From Candidatus Gastranaerophilales bacterium (lineage in GTDB: Bacteria > Cyanobacteriota > Vampirovibrionia > Gastranaerophilales > Gastranaerophilaceae): DNA of 64,000 nt. The translations under genes were made by a program, and so were the position numbers. Below, in pieces: positions 1-8,026 of this stretch; positions within the stretch are counted from its first letter, which is position 1, and each line of letters begins with the position of its first letter. The notes under the pieces are model-generated. The model made no database searches. It worked only from the letters and a program-made list of their open reading frames with translations, and had not been told where the DNA came from. The stretch spans positions 1-64,000 of the forward strand of contig CALUWH010000009.1 of assembly GCA_944324435.1 (NCBI GenBank), read 5' to 3'.

Positions 1-22
1 CTTAAGGTAAGTCTTTTAAGAT

Positions 23-111
23 TTGCTCCAGGCCAGACTTGAACTGGCACCGAGGGTGAACCCCGATTGGATTTTAAGTCCAACGCGTCTACCGATTCCG
101 CCACTGGAGCA
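23..111 (-). tRNA. tRNA-Leu (anticodon TAA)
   Basis: The minus strand folds as an 89-nt class II tRNA. Its 7-bp acceptor stem pairs TGCTCCA with TGGAGCA, followed by discriminator A. The anticodon stem TTGGA/TCCAA encloses a loop with TAA, and a long variable arm follows, as expected for leucine. The T arm is recognisable (GTTCAAG). CCA is not encoded. It lies at the window edge and its terminator is not visible. Confidence 0.95.
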
Positions 112-384
112 TATTATTAAATTTTCAAATTTAGAGAGCGGAAACGCTAGACGCGCGTCTACACTCCCCTCCTTCTCGGACGATACTCAATCGTCCTCGC
201 GGAGTCCTTGCCTCTGGAGCAAGTATATTGTATTTTCAATGTCTGTATTCCAGACCTTAATTATAATAATATAAACATCTTCATAAGTCAAACAAAAGGA
301 AAGAGTTAACAAGACTCGGGTTGAGTTTAGAGACTGCATTTAAAAGCGTTTTTTTTTCTTTATTGCATCGCAGCAATGCAATAA
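112..384. other. Gene-free stretch with dense inverted repeats
   Basis: No convincing coding region is seen. Between about 140 and 215 the DNA is more GC-rich than its surroundings and packed with short inverted repeats: GCG-GAAA-CGC, the perfect palindrome TAGACGCGCGTCTA, and a hairpin with arms GGACGAT/ATCGTCC. A further inverted repeat, ATTGCAT/ATGCAAT, lies at 362-382. This could be a structured RNA or a palindromic intergenic element. It lies upstream of tRNA-Leu in the tRNA's own (minus) direction. Confidence 0.35.
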
Positions 385-408
385 AAAAGAGAGCCTGAGC
401 TCTCTTTT
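385..408 (-). terminator. Rho-independent terminator
   Basis: Arms 388-394 and 399-405 (AGAGAGC/GCTCTCT) with a 4-nt loop are flanked by A and T runs, so the hairpin is followed by U residues on the minus strand. It lies just past the last gene of the YtxH operon and probably ends that transcript; it could also work in the other direction. Confidence 0.75.
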
Positions 409-430
409 AATAATTTTCTTTGATATTCCA

Positions 431-700
431 TTAACCTTCAAGGTTTTCTTTTTGTTTGTTCAAAAGCTCTTGTATCTTGTCCATGATTTCTTCACCTTTT
501 TCCTGAACATCTGATACAATATTATCAGCTCTTCTTTGAATATCTTTTACTGTTTCATCAGTCTTTTTTGCCATATCAGAAGCCATTTCACCAAGCATTT
601 CTCTTGTTTCTGCGCCTGATTTTGGTGCAAGAAGAATTCCTGCTACAGCACCGATTGCTGCTCCTATTGCAAAACCTGCTAAAAATCTTGTTACTGACAT
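431..700 (-). CDS. YtxH-domain small membrane protein
   Basis: This 89-residue protein has one N-terminal hydrophobic segment rich in Gly and Ala (about residues 5-25), then the LLAPKSGAETRE motif characteristic of the YtxH family, and then a charged helical tail likely to form a coiled coil. YtxH proteins are general-stress or envelope-associated membrane proteins of unclear mechanism. A strong ribosome site (AAGGAG) supports the start. It is the last gene of a four-gene minus-strand operon that contains a second YtxH protein and a DUF948-like protein. The family is clear; the function is not known. Confidence 0.8.
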   Translation of the reverse strand: MSVTRFLAGFAIGAAIGAVAGILLAPKSGAETREMLGEMASDMAKKTDETVKDIQRRADNIVSDVQEKGEEIMDKIQELLNKQKENLEG

Positions 701-762
701 AATATTTTCTCCTTCTTTTGTAGTTTAACTTTTTCTTTAAATTTTTGTATCGGTAAATTGGT

Positions 763-1131
763 TTACTTCTTTTTGCTGAATATTTTAAAAGCTGAGCATA
801 GACCGCTAAAAAAGCCTTTTGTTATGGTGCCCCCAATAGAAGTTATCTTGGTCAGAATATTAAGAGGTGAATTTTTTATAGCATCTTTGATTCTGTTAAC
901 CCCTTCATCTGCTTTAATGATAATTCCGCTTACTATTGCCACAGACTTGTTAACGTTTTTTAACGTTGGCTCAAGTTCTGTTTTAATAATAGTTGCAGTC
1001 TCATTAACGTTCCTTGTTAGCTTTGATAAATCAAACAATACCTTTACAAGCATTATGCCTACCAGGATTACAATAACACCTGTTGCGTAAGCTAAAAAAG
1101 TTAAACTCTGATATAATTGTGCTGTTTCCAT
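763..1131 (-). CDS. DUF948-like membrane protein
   Basis: This 122-residue protein has one transmembrane segment near residues 12-35. A helical region follows with repeated Asn, Val and Thr typical of DUF948 proteins, which often lie beside YtxH genes. The tail is basic (FKIFSKKK). The spacing AAGGATAATAA before ATG supports the start. It is 12 bases downstream of the larger YtxH gene and probably cotranscribed with it. A role in envelope stress or scaffolding is only inferred from the family and neighbours. Confidence 0.7.
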   Translation of the reverse strand: METAQLYQSLTFLAYATGVIVILVGIMLVKVLFDLSKLTRNVNETATIIKTELEPTLKNVNKSVAIVSGIIIKADEGVNRIKDAIKNSPLNILTKITSIGGTITKGFFSGLCSAFKIFSKKK

Positions 1132-1143
1132 TTATTATCCTTT

Positions 1144-1458
1144 TTAGTTAAAATCGTAATCTGATACGTCTTCGAGCTCTTTTGCTTTTCTCATTTTTTT
1201 TGATTTAAGCATGTTGCCGAATTTCTTATACTGTTTTTCAAGCTTATATTTCAACAAATCTATGGATTCAAGCGCCTGCTTCTTAGCTTCATTCACTGCC
1301 GGAGAGTGTTTTTCTGCTAAATCACAAACAGTGTCTTTAAGTTTTTCTCTCATTTCTGAGCCGGGACGCGGTGCGTATAATACACCGGCAATAATTCCCC
1401 CGACAACGCCTGCCAGAAGCCCTATACCAAAACCTATTGACGATTTTTCTTTGCTCAT
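1144..1458 (-). CDS. YtxH-domain protein
   Basis: This 104-residue protein has a Gly-rich membrane segment at about residues 7-27, then the YtxH signature GVLYAPRPGSEMRE, and then a Lys- and Glu-rich helical region ending in an acidic tail. The start follows a GAGG ribosome site at good spacing. It is paralogous to the protein at 431-700 in the same operon but longer and more basic in its C-terminal half. The family assignment is firm and the role unknown. Confidence 0.8.
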   Translation of the reverse strand: MSKEKSSIGFGIGLLAGVVGGIIAGVLYAPRPGSEMREKLKDTVCDLAEKHSPAVNEAKKQALESIDLLKYKLEKQYKKFGNMLKSKKMRKAKELEDVSDYDFN

Positions 1459-1494
1459 AAGTTATACCTCTTTTCTGTTTTCTATGCCTTTGTA

Positions 1495-1875
1495 TTATAT
1501 CACATTTTGAAGCAAGGATAAACCCTTAGACGCCGTTTTAAATATTTTAGATTGTCTTAATTGTCTTAATTGTTTTAATACTTTTATATTAATAATCCAA
1601 AACAGAATTCCTGTCATTATACTCTTGGTCTGTTCAAGGAGTATTTTTTCAAGAGATTTTTTTATATCATTCACCCAAACAGGTGTAAGTTCATATATTT
1701 GTTCCGAAATTTTTCTGACTAATTCCGATATGCTTTTAATCTGAGGTTTTACAGCATCTAGCGTACCATCAATTCCCAGAATACGCTTATCAAACTTATA
1801 AAGAAAATATAATATTGTAAAAGTTATAATTAATTCTGCTATAAAAACAATAGTAATAAGGACTTTAAAAACCAT
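1495..1875 (-). CDS. Small membrane protein of unknown function
   Basis: This 126-residue protein has an N-terminal membrane segment at about residues 4-26, an amphipathic middle (about 40-85) and a second hydrophobic patch (about 88-100), ending in a basic, Leu-rich tail. I recognise no family. It is the first gene of the small-envelope-protein operon and is divergent from murT. No clear Shine-Dalgarno sequence precedes the ATG, so the start is less certain than for its neighbours. Its position next to YtxH and DUF948 genes suggests an envelope role. Confidence 0.6.
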   Translation of the reverse strand: MVFKVLITIVFIAELIITFTILYFLYKFDKRILGIDGTLDAVKPQIKSISELVRKISEQIYELTPVWVNDIKKSLEKILLEQTKSIMTGILFWIINIKVLKQLRQLRQSKIFKTASKGLSLLQNVI

Positions 1876-1955
1876 ACTTATTCACTCATATTTGTATTAT
1901 TATATGATTATATTTTAGAATAAGTGAAATTGAAATACACTTGGAGGATTATTTC

Positions 1956-3266
1956 TTGGGCAATTTTCGGTTTTATTTTTCGCTAATATTTGCAAAAGCG
2001 TTGTATACGGCATTAAAAATATCTCGGCTTTCTTCCGGAACTTCTATTATAGGCATGCTGGTTCTCAAGATTTGCCCTGATTTTCTTAGACATTGTAATA
2101 AATACATTGACACAAAGATTAACGTAACCGGAACGAACGGAAAAACAACGACCTCCGGCTTAGTTACACATTTGCTTGAATGCAGCGGAAAATCCGTAAT
2201 CAACAACGCTATGGGTGCAAACATGCTCACAGGCGTTGTTAATGCTTTTGCAACAGAACTGAATCCGTTTAAATTAACGGATTTCTCTGTTATTGAAAGT
2301 GATGAGGCATATCTTTCCAAAATATACAATTATTTAGATGTGAATTATCTTATTGTAACCAACCTTTTCCGTGACCAGCTTGACAGGTATGGAGAACTGG
2401 CGACTACAAAAAAACTGATTCAGGAAGGAATAGACAAAAAACCTGAAATAACTTTGTTATTAAATGCAGATGATCCTTTAGTTGCAAGCTTTGAGGGCAA
2501 AAATAAGGTCTATTACGGAATTGAAAACATCTATTATGCAGATGAATCTTTAAAAACAAAGTCCGCAACAGAAGAAGTTTTCAACTGTATATGCGGACAG
2601 CCATTAAAATATGAAAAGAAATTCTTTGCGCAGCAGGGACACTATTATTGTGATTGTGGGTACAAAAGACCGGAGCCGAAGTATAAGGCAGATGTTATGC
2701 TGTATAAAGATTATTCTATTTTAACAATTAACGGTAAAAGCTTTGAGGTCCCTATTAAAGGCTTGTTTAATGCATATAATGCTCTTGCGGCAATCTCTTT
2801 ATGCCTGGAAGTCGGAATGGAGGATATTGAAAATTATCTGGCCTCTTTCAAAGTAGCCTTTGGCAGAAGTGAGGTCAAGTATTTAGGAGGGAAACGAACT
2901 TTAATACAACTTATCAAAAATCCTATAGGCGCTAATGAGGTTCTAAAAACCGTTGATTTAGATTCAAATATTTTGATTATAATAAATGATAATTACGCGG
3001 ACGGCAGGGATGTCTCATGGCTGTGGGACGCAGATTTTGGGCTTTTGAAGGGAGCTAAAAACCCAATTGTAGTATCAGGTCTGAGAGCAAATGACATGGC
3101 GCTCAGGTTGAAGTATGCTGATATTAAGGATATTAAAATCATCCCTGATATTGACGAGGCAATTGAATATATGAAACATGCTGAGGGGAAGGAGATTACA
3201 ATACTTCCGACATATACAGCGTTATTAAAAATCAATAAGAATAAAAATTTGAAAGGACAGAAATAA
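1956..3266 (+). CDS. murT: MurT, lipid II isoglutaminyl synthase subunit (Mur ligase-like)
   Basis: MurT and the glutaminase GatD amidate the D-glutamate of lipid II. The protein has a Mur-ligase ATP-binding loop GTNGKTTT at about residues 59-66. A four-cysteine zinc-ribbon insertion follows (CICG near 210, CDCG near 231), which is typical of MurT, and the C-terminal MurT (DUF1727) domain starts near residue 310. A GGAGG site at 1943-1947 fits a TTG start at 1956, giving 436 residues; a TTG at 1941 would lie on top of the ribosome site. The partner gatD is not adjacent: pdxJ follows one base after the stop. Confidence 0.88.
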   Translation: MGNFRFYFSLIFAKALYTALKISRLSSGTSIIGMLVLKICPDFLRHCNKYIDTKINVTGTNGKTTTSGLVTHLLECSGKSVINNAMGANMLTGVVNAFATELNPFKLTDFSVIESDEAYLSKIYNYLDVNYLIVTNLFRDQLDRYGELATTKKLIQEGIDKKPEITLLLNADDPLVASFEGKNKVYYGIENIYYADESLKTKSATEEVFNCICGQPLKYEKKFFAQQGHYYCDCGYKRPEPKYKADVMLYKDYSILTINGKSFEVPIKGLFNAYNALAAISLCLEVGMEDIENYLASFKVAFGRSEVKYLGGKRTLIQLIKNPIGANEVLKTVDLDSNILIIINDNYADGRDVSWLWDADFGLLKGAKNPIVVSGLRANDMALRLKYADIKDIKIIPDIDEAIEYMKHAEGKEITILPTYTALLKINKNKNLKGQK

Positions 3267-3267
3267 G

Positions 3268-3990
3268 ATGTTATTAGGTGTAAATATAGATCACGTTGCA
3301 ACATTAAGAAATGCAAGAGGCGGAGTAGAGCCGGATGTACTTACTGCAGCAAGAATATGCAAAGAATGCGGAGTAGCTTCTATCACAACTCACCTGCGAG
3401 AAGACAGGCGGCATATAAAAGATGAGGATGTAGAGGCTATTAGAATGCTTCCTCGCACAAGGCTTAACTTAGAGATGGCTATGACGGATGAGATGCAGCA
3501 AATTGCTCTCAGACTAAGACCGCATGCCGTATGTATCGTGCCCGAAAAGAGGCAGGAGCTTACAACAGAAGGCGGACTGGATGTTGCAGGGCAGCTTAAT
3601 CGGGCAATAGAATTTGTAAAACCGCTTTTGGCAAAGAAAATTGAAGTAAGCTTCTTTATAGATCCTGACTTGCAGCAGATTTCCGCGGTTTCAAAAACCG
3701 GAGCGCCTTTTATAGAGCTTCATACAGGAAGATATTCAGAAGCTTACGGCACGCTTGATGAAGAAAAAGCTTTTTCCGACTTAAAAGGAGCAGCTCTTTT
3801 CGCCCAGAATTTCGGGCTTAAAGTTAATGCAGGGCATGGACTTAATTATCAGAACGTGCATAGAATGCATGAAATACCACACCTTGTTGAGCTGAATATC
3901 GGGCACTCTATAATTGCACGCTCTATATTCGTAGGTTTAGAACAGGCTGTCAAAGAAATGAAAGCTCTGGTTGAGGAGGGGGGTAAATAG
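3268..3990 (+). CDS. pdxJ: Pyridoxine 5'-phosphate synthase
   Basis: PdxJ condenses 1-deoxyxylulose 5-phosphate with 3-amino-2-oxopropyl phosphate in the DXP-dependent route to vitamin B6. The 240-residue TIM barrel shows the family signatures NIDHVATLRNARGG at the N-terminus, THLREDRRHI near residue 48, and the C-terminal VNAGHGLNYQNV and LNIGHSIIARS phosphate-binding stretches. Length matches the family. It begins one base after the murT stop, so translation is probably coupled. Its own stop codon lies in the first unit of a three-copy GGGTAAATAG repeat. Confidence 0.95.
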   Translation: MLLGVNIDHVATLRNARGGVEPDVLTAARICKECGVASITTHLREDRRHIKDEDVEAIRMLPRTRLNLEMAMTDEMQQIALRLRPHAVCIVPEKRQELTTEGGLDVAGQLNRAIEFVKPLLAKKIEVSFFIDPDLQQISAVSKTGAPFIELHTGRYSEAYGTLDEEKAFSDLKGAALFAQNFGLKVNAGHGLNYQNVHRMHEIPHLVELNIGHSIIARSIFVGLEQAVKEMKALVEEGGK

Positions 3991-4010
3991 GGGTAAATAG
4001 GGGTAAATAG
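3981..4010 (+). repeat. Three tandem copies of a 10-bp unit
   Basis: GGGTAAATAG is repeated three times without change, covering the end of pdxJ and the short gap before the next gene. Because the unit contains TAG, the pdxJ stop is effectively triplicated, and the G runs lie where the next gene's ribosome site should be. Unit-number changes by slippage could alter spacing to the following ATG. Confidence 0.9.
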
Positions 4011-4011
4011 T

Positions 4012-4326
4012 ATGAGATCGAGAGAAGATGTTGTTAAAGAAATGCAGCTCGTTGTTGAGCAAATGCGTCTTGATGATATAGAAGAAAATCCGGATTGCGA
4101 AAATGAATACTTTACCTGTGACGCCTGCGGCGGAACAAAATCTCTAGCCGGCTCTGTTCAGTATGGCGCATACAGACTATGTAACGATTGTGTCTTATTG
4201 GCAGAAATAGGATTTGAACTCGGGCAGATTAAAGATATTGAAGAGCTCATTAATGCCATGGAGGATAAGCGGCTTGAGGCTGATTGCGAGTTTATAAAAA
4301 ACGAAGAGAAAAGACTCGGAAATTAG
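4012..4326 (+). CDS. Small zinc-ribbon protein of unknown function
   Basis: This 104-residue, acidic protein carries two CxxC pairs, CDAC near residue 38 and CNDC near residue 57, suggesting one zinc site between helical flanks. No family is recognised. It starts immediately after the tandem repeat that ends pdxJ and is probably cotranscribed with murT-pdxJ. Its end overlaps the convergent acyltransferase gene by four bases. A regulatory or adaptor role is possible but unsupported. Confidence 0.65.
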   Translation: MRSREDVVKEMQLVVEQMRLDDIEENPDCENEYFTCDACGGTKSLAGSVQYGAYRLCNDCVLLAEIGFELGQIKDIEELINAMEDKRLEADCEFIKNEEKRLGN

Positions 4327-5018
4327 AAATTATCATCAATATCCCATTCAATACAGTTTTTGATAACTTTAGCAGGAGTGCCAGCTATAACCGTATTGCT
4401 TTCTTGGAATTGTTTTGTCACTGTAGAACAAGCTCCGATAACATTGTTATCTGCAATAATAACGTTTTTACCTATAAATGAACGGCATCCAATCCATACG
4501 TGGTTTCCGATTTTACAGTAGCCGCCCTGATTAATTACTTGTTGCGTTTTCATATCATATATCTTATGGGCATCACCGTTCATAATCTCTATCCCCCAGG
4601 ATAAAAGACAATTCTCTCCTATTTCAATACTACTGCTGTCCGACAATGCATGTAAATTAGCACCGATAATTTTTGTATTCTTGCCAATATTTACAGTTCT
4701 ATTATTCTTCCTGACACGCATATCAATAAAAAGAGAATTTATCCCGTACTTAGTCCCTCCGATTATTATTGTATTATTGTTACCTTTGCATATAATTCTG
4801 GAACAATTAAATTTGTATGGAGTTTCTATTATGATAGTGTTATCATTACCGTTAATAAGAATATCCAGCCCTTTAATACGCTTTCTGCAATTTAAAACTT
4901 TACCGTTAGATTTTATCAGTATTTTATTATTTTTACCGCTCAAGCTTTTCTTAAATTTTACACAAATTCCCAGTATGCATAAATGCACATGGTTATCTTT
5001 TTCATAAATACCAAACAT
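4323..5018 (-). CDS. Hexapeptide-repeat (left-handed beta-helix) acyltransferase
   Basis: The 231-residue protein has imperfect hexapeptide repeats through its middle (for example IIGANLHALSDSSSIEIGE) and the acetyltransferase signature NHVWIGCRSFIGKNVIIADN followed by AGTPAKVI near the C-terminus. Proteins of this type acetylate sugars of polysaccharides, often in capsule or O-antigen clusters, but no such cluster surrounds it. An AGGAG site precedes the ATG. The first 80 residues also look like beta-helix coils (NNTIIIGG and similar), so the helix is long. The acceptor is unknown. Confidence 0.8.
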   Translation of the reverse strand: MFGIYEKDNHVHLCILGICVKFKKSLSGKNNKILIKSNGKVLNCRKRIKGLDILINGNDNTIIIETPYKFNCSRIICKGNNNTIIIGGTKYGINSLFIDMRVRKNNRTVNIGKNTKIIGANLHALSDSSSIEIGENCLLSWGIEIMNGDAHKIYDMKTQQVINQGGYCKIGNHVWIGCRSFIGKNVIIADNNVIGACSTVTKQFQESNTVIAGTPAKVIKNCIEWDIDDNF

Positions 5019-5161
5019 TCTTCACGCTCCTGTTAAATATTACCATAAAATGAAGTGTATCGGGCAGAGTATAATAATTTATGATTAAATCGGGCATTTA
5101 TATTTACCTTTTTTGTAGTAAAATGATTATTGGGAAAATTCAACTTTCAAAAGAGGTAATT

Positions 5162-5992
5162 ATGTGGGAATATTCGGAGAAGGTATTAGAGCACTACAGA
5201 CACCCGAGAAATGTCGGCAAAATTGATGATGCGGATTTGATTGGGGAAGCCGGGTCTCTTGCCTGTGGTGATTCATTAAAATTATATTTAAAATTAGACG
5301 GTAATGTTATAAAAGACGCTAAATTTCAAACTTTTGGCTGCGGCTCTGCAGTTGCATCCTCAAGCATTTTGACTGAAATGATAATCGGTAAAACTCTTGA
5401 AGAAGCAAAAAAGATTACAAATAAAGATATAGCAGATGAGCTTGGCGGATTACCGCAGGAAAAAATGCACTGCTCTGTTATGGGGCAAGAGGCTTTGGAA
5501 GATGCCTTGAAGAAATACTACGGTGAAGATGTTATTGAAGAAGAGCTTGGTGTTTCCCCGAGCGGCGATAAGATTGTATGCACCTGTTTTAATGTAACGG
5601 AAAACCAAATTTGGGAAGCTATCAAAATTAATAATCTCAAAACAGTTGAGGAAGTTACTAATTATACAAAAGCAGGCGGTGCTTGTGGGCGCTGCAGAGG
5701 TGTAATCAAGGATATTATTGATACTTACCTGAAAAAAGAAGGGCATGCTCCACAATTAACTCAAACTCAAAAGATTCTAAAAATCAGCAAGGTTATAGAC
5801 CAGCAGATATCACCACAGCTTCAAAAAGACGGCGGAGATATTGAGCTTGTTGATGTTGTAGGGAATACGGTTCAAGTAAAGCTAACAGGAGTATGCAGCG
5901 GATGCAAAAATGCCGCAATGACTTTAAAAAGCTTTGTTGAATCAGTGTTAAAAGACAAGGTTGATGCAAATCTTGAGGTTGAACAGGTATGA
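5162..5992 (+). CDS. nifU: NifU-type Fe-S cluster scaffold, three domains
   Basis: NifU assembles Fe-S clusters from sulfur supplied by NifS. Domains in order are an IscU-like N-terminus with Cys35, Cys60 and Cys104; a BFD-like [2Fe-2S] domain with Cys140, Cys142, Cys175 and Cys178; and a C-terminal Nfu domain with the CSGC pair at 245-248. The start at 5162 follows an AGAGG site and gives 276 residues; an upstream in-frame ATG at 5081 would add residues unlike the family. The stop overlaps the nifS start (ATGA). No nitrogenase genes are seen, so general Fe-S assembly is likely. Confidence 0.93.
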   Translation: MWEYSEKVLEHYRHPRNVGKIDDADLIGEAGSLACGDSLKLYLKLDGNVIKDAKFQTFGCGSAVASSSILTEMIIGKTLEEAKKITNKDIADELGGLPQEKMHCSVMGQEALEDALKKYYGEDVIEEELGVSPSGDKIVCTCFNVTENQIWEAIKINNLKTVEEVTNYTKAGGACGRCRGVIKDIIDTYLKKEGHAPQLTQTQKILKISKVIDQQISPQLQKDGGDIELVDVVGNTVQVKLTGVCSGCKNAAMTLKSFVESVLKDKVDANLEVEQV

Positions 5993-7173
5993 TTTATTTA
6001 GATAACAATGCAACTACAAAAATAGATGAACGTGTTTTAGAAGAAATGCTTCCTTTTCTAAAGGATGAGTATGCTAACCCTTCCAGCATGTATGACTTTG
6101 CAAAGAAGCCTGCAGCTGCAATTAAGGAAGCTCGTGCAAAAGTCAGAGATTTTTTGGGGGCAGCAAATGAAAAAGAAATATTTTTTACTTCTTGCGGTTC
6201 AGAATCTGCAAACACTGCAATCAAGGGGGTTGTAAACTGTAATAAAGAAAAGAAACACTTGATTACAACTAAGGTTGAACACCCTGCGGTATTAAACACT
6301 TATAAAGAACTTGAAAAAAATGGTTATGAAGTTGATTATATAGGTGTAAATTCGCAAGGCGAGCTTGATGTAGAAGAGTTGAAATCTAAACTCCGCAAGG
6401 ATACTGCCTTAGTTTCAGTGATGTATGCCAATAATGAAACAGGAGTTATTTACCCTGTAGAAGAAATTGCAGAGTATGTTAAATCAAAATCTCCTGAAAC
6501 AAGATTCTTTGTTGACGCTGTTCAGGCAGCCGGTAAAATTCCGATAAACGTAAAGGATACAAAAATTGACCTGCTTGGAATTTCCGGTCATAAGTTCCAT
6601 GCTCCAAAAGGAATAGGGGTTTTATATGCAAAACCTGACGTAAGGTTTACACCTCTTATAAACGGTGGGCACCAAGAACGAGGTTTGAGAGCCGGAACAG
6701 AAAATGTTCCATATATTGTCGGGATAGGAAAAGCCGCAGAATTAGCTCAAGATGCTCTGAAATATGAGCTAAGCGAAGTAAAAAGACTACGCGACAAACT
6801 TGAAGACGGAATCATTAAAAATGTATTTAATGCAAGACTTAATACAGGGGTAAAAAATAGAGTTCCAAACACTACAAATATTGGTTTTGAATACGTAGAA
6901 GGCGAGCTCATACTGCTTCATCTAAGCGATATAGGAGTTTGTGCAAGTTCAGGAAGTGCCTGCACATCAGGCTCTTTAGAACCAAGCCATGTTTTAAGAG
7001 CTATGGGAATTCCATTTACCGCCTTACATGGTTCAATAAGATTCAGTCTTTCAAGATTCACAAAAGAAAGTGATATTGATTTTGTAGTAAGTAAGATGCC
7101 AGGTATAATGGAGAAGCTTACTTCTATATCTCCTTTTCAGGAGGAATTAGAAAAACTAAGAAAACAAAAATAA
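5989..7173 (+). CDS. nifS: Cysteine desulfurase NifS/IscS type
   Basis: This 394-residue PLP enzyme removes sulfur from cysteine and passes it to NifU. It begins with the family motif IYLDNNATTKID. The PLP lysine is Lys202 in SGHKFHAPKG, and the catalytic Cys325 lies in SSGSACTSGS, within a loop typical of the class I (NifS/IscS) enzymes. The four-base ATGA overlap with nifU implies coupled translation. The mscS gene follows after 13 bases in the same direction. Confidence 0.95.
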   Translation: MIYLDNNATTKIDERVLEEMLPFLKDEYANPSSMYDFAKKPAAAIKEARAKVRDFLGAANEKEIFFTSCGSESANTAIKGVVNCNKEKKHLITTKVEHPAVLNTYKELEKNGYEVDYIGVNSQGELDVEELKSKLRKDTALVSVMYANNETGVIYPVEEIAEYVKSKSPETRFFVDAVQAAGKIPINVKDTKIDLLGISGHKFHAPKGIGVLYAKPDVRFTPLINGGHQERGLRAGTENVPYIVGIGKAAELAQDALKYELSEVKRLRDKLEDGIIKNVFNARLNTGVKNRVPNTTNIGFEYVEGELILLHLSDIGVCASSGSACTSGSLEPSHVLRAMGIPFTALHGSIRFSLSRFTKESDIDFVVSKMPGIMEKLTSISPFQEELEKLRKQK

Positions 7174-7186
7174 AATTGAGGGAAGT

Positions 7187-8026
7187 ATGATTGAAAAATT
7201 ATTTGCATCATTATTTAGCTTTATAGGGAAACATATTCCATTTATTATAGGGGTTATAATCAATCTTATATTGATATGGGGAATATGTAAGCTGATTGAT
7301 TTGCTGCAGCATAATATTGAATCAAAATTAAAGGCAAAAAATTCAGATACGCCGCTATTAAATTTGATGCCTGTACTTAGTAAAATCATTAAGGCTGTAA
7401 TTATATTCATACTTCTTGCAGGTTTTTTACAAAGCTTCGGTTATAATGTAGCCTCTCTAATAGCCGGTTTCGGTATTACAGGTTTGGCCGTCGGTTTTGC
7501 TGCTAAAGAAGCTATTGGGAATATCTTTGGCTCATTTGGACTACTTGCAGATAGAGTATATAAAATAGGTGAATACATAAAATTTAATGGATATGAAGGG
7601 ACTGTTGAAAATATAAATTTACGCTCAACGACAGTCAGAAGTCTGGAAGGATTTGCAATTAATGTTCCGAATAACTTACTTGCCAATGAAGAAATAACGA
7701 ATGTTTCTCAGACTGACAGAAGACGAATTGATATAACTGTTGATATAGAATACGGAACCTCGAATGAAAAAATTGACAGAGCCTGCGAGATTTTAAGGGA
7801 TATTGCAAGGCGCGATGAAACTATTTTAGATGGAGAGCTTGCTTTTATAGAAAATCTTGCACCAAGCTCTATTGCAGTAAGGCTTGTATGTTACACAACA
7901 AAAGCTCCCTGGAGCGAGTATGTTATTGAAAAAAGCCGAGTGCTGAGAGAAATTATTCACCGCTACCGTGAAGAAGGTATAGAGTTTGCGTTCCCTTCTA
8001 CAAGTGTATATATGAATCAAAACTAA
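7187..8026 (+). CDS. mscS: Small-conductance mechanosensitive channel (MscS family)
   Basis: The 279-residue protein is the size of a minimal MscS. Hydrophobic segments near residues 12-38, 60-82 and 85-110 are followed by the pore-lining signature GFGITGLAVGFAAKEAIGN and then the MscS beta domain (RVYKIGEYIKF, TVENINLRSTTVRSLEG, VPNN). It releases solutes under hypo-osmotic shock. A GAGGG site sits 7 bases before ATG. It is the third gene of the nifU-nifS run, probably by simple cotranscription. The C-terminus overlaps the convergent gene by four bases. Confidence 0.92.
   Translation: MIEKLFASLFSFIGKHIPFIIGVIINLILIWGICKLIDLLQHNIESKLKAKNSDTPLLNLMPVLSKIIKAVIIFILLAGFLQSFGYNVASLIAGFGITGLAVGFAAKEAIGNIFGSFGLLADRVYKIGEYIKFNGYEGTVENINLRSTTVRSLEGFAINVPNNLLANEEITNVSQTDRRRIDITVDIEYGTSNEKIDRACEILRDIARRDETILDGELAFIENLAPSSIAVRLVCYTTKAPWSEYVIEKSRVLREIIHRYREEGIEFAFPSTSVYMNQN

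Noticed and set aside
1941-1955. TTG at 1941 as the murT start
   Set aside because: It overlaps the GGAGG ribosome site; the TTG at 1956 has proper spacing.
5081-5161. N-terminal extension of NifU from an upstream ATG
   Set aside because: The added residues do not resemble IscU-type proteins, and AGAGG with ATG at 5162 is the natural start.
5162-7173. Nitrogen-fixation cluster, because of nifU and nifS
   Set aside because: No nitrogenase or nif accessory gene is nearby; these genes serve general Fe-S assembly in many bacteria.
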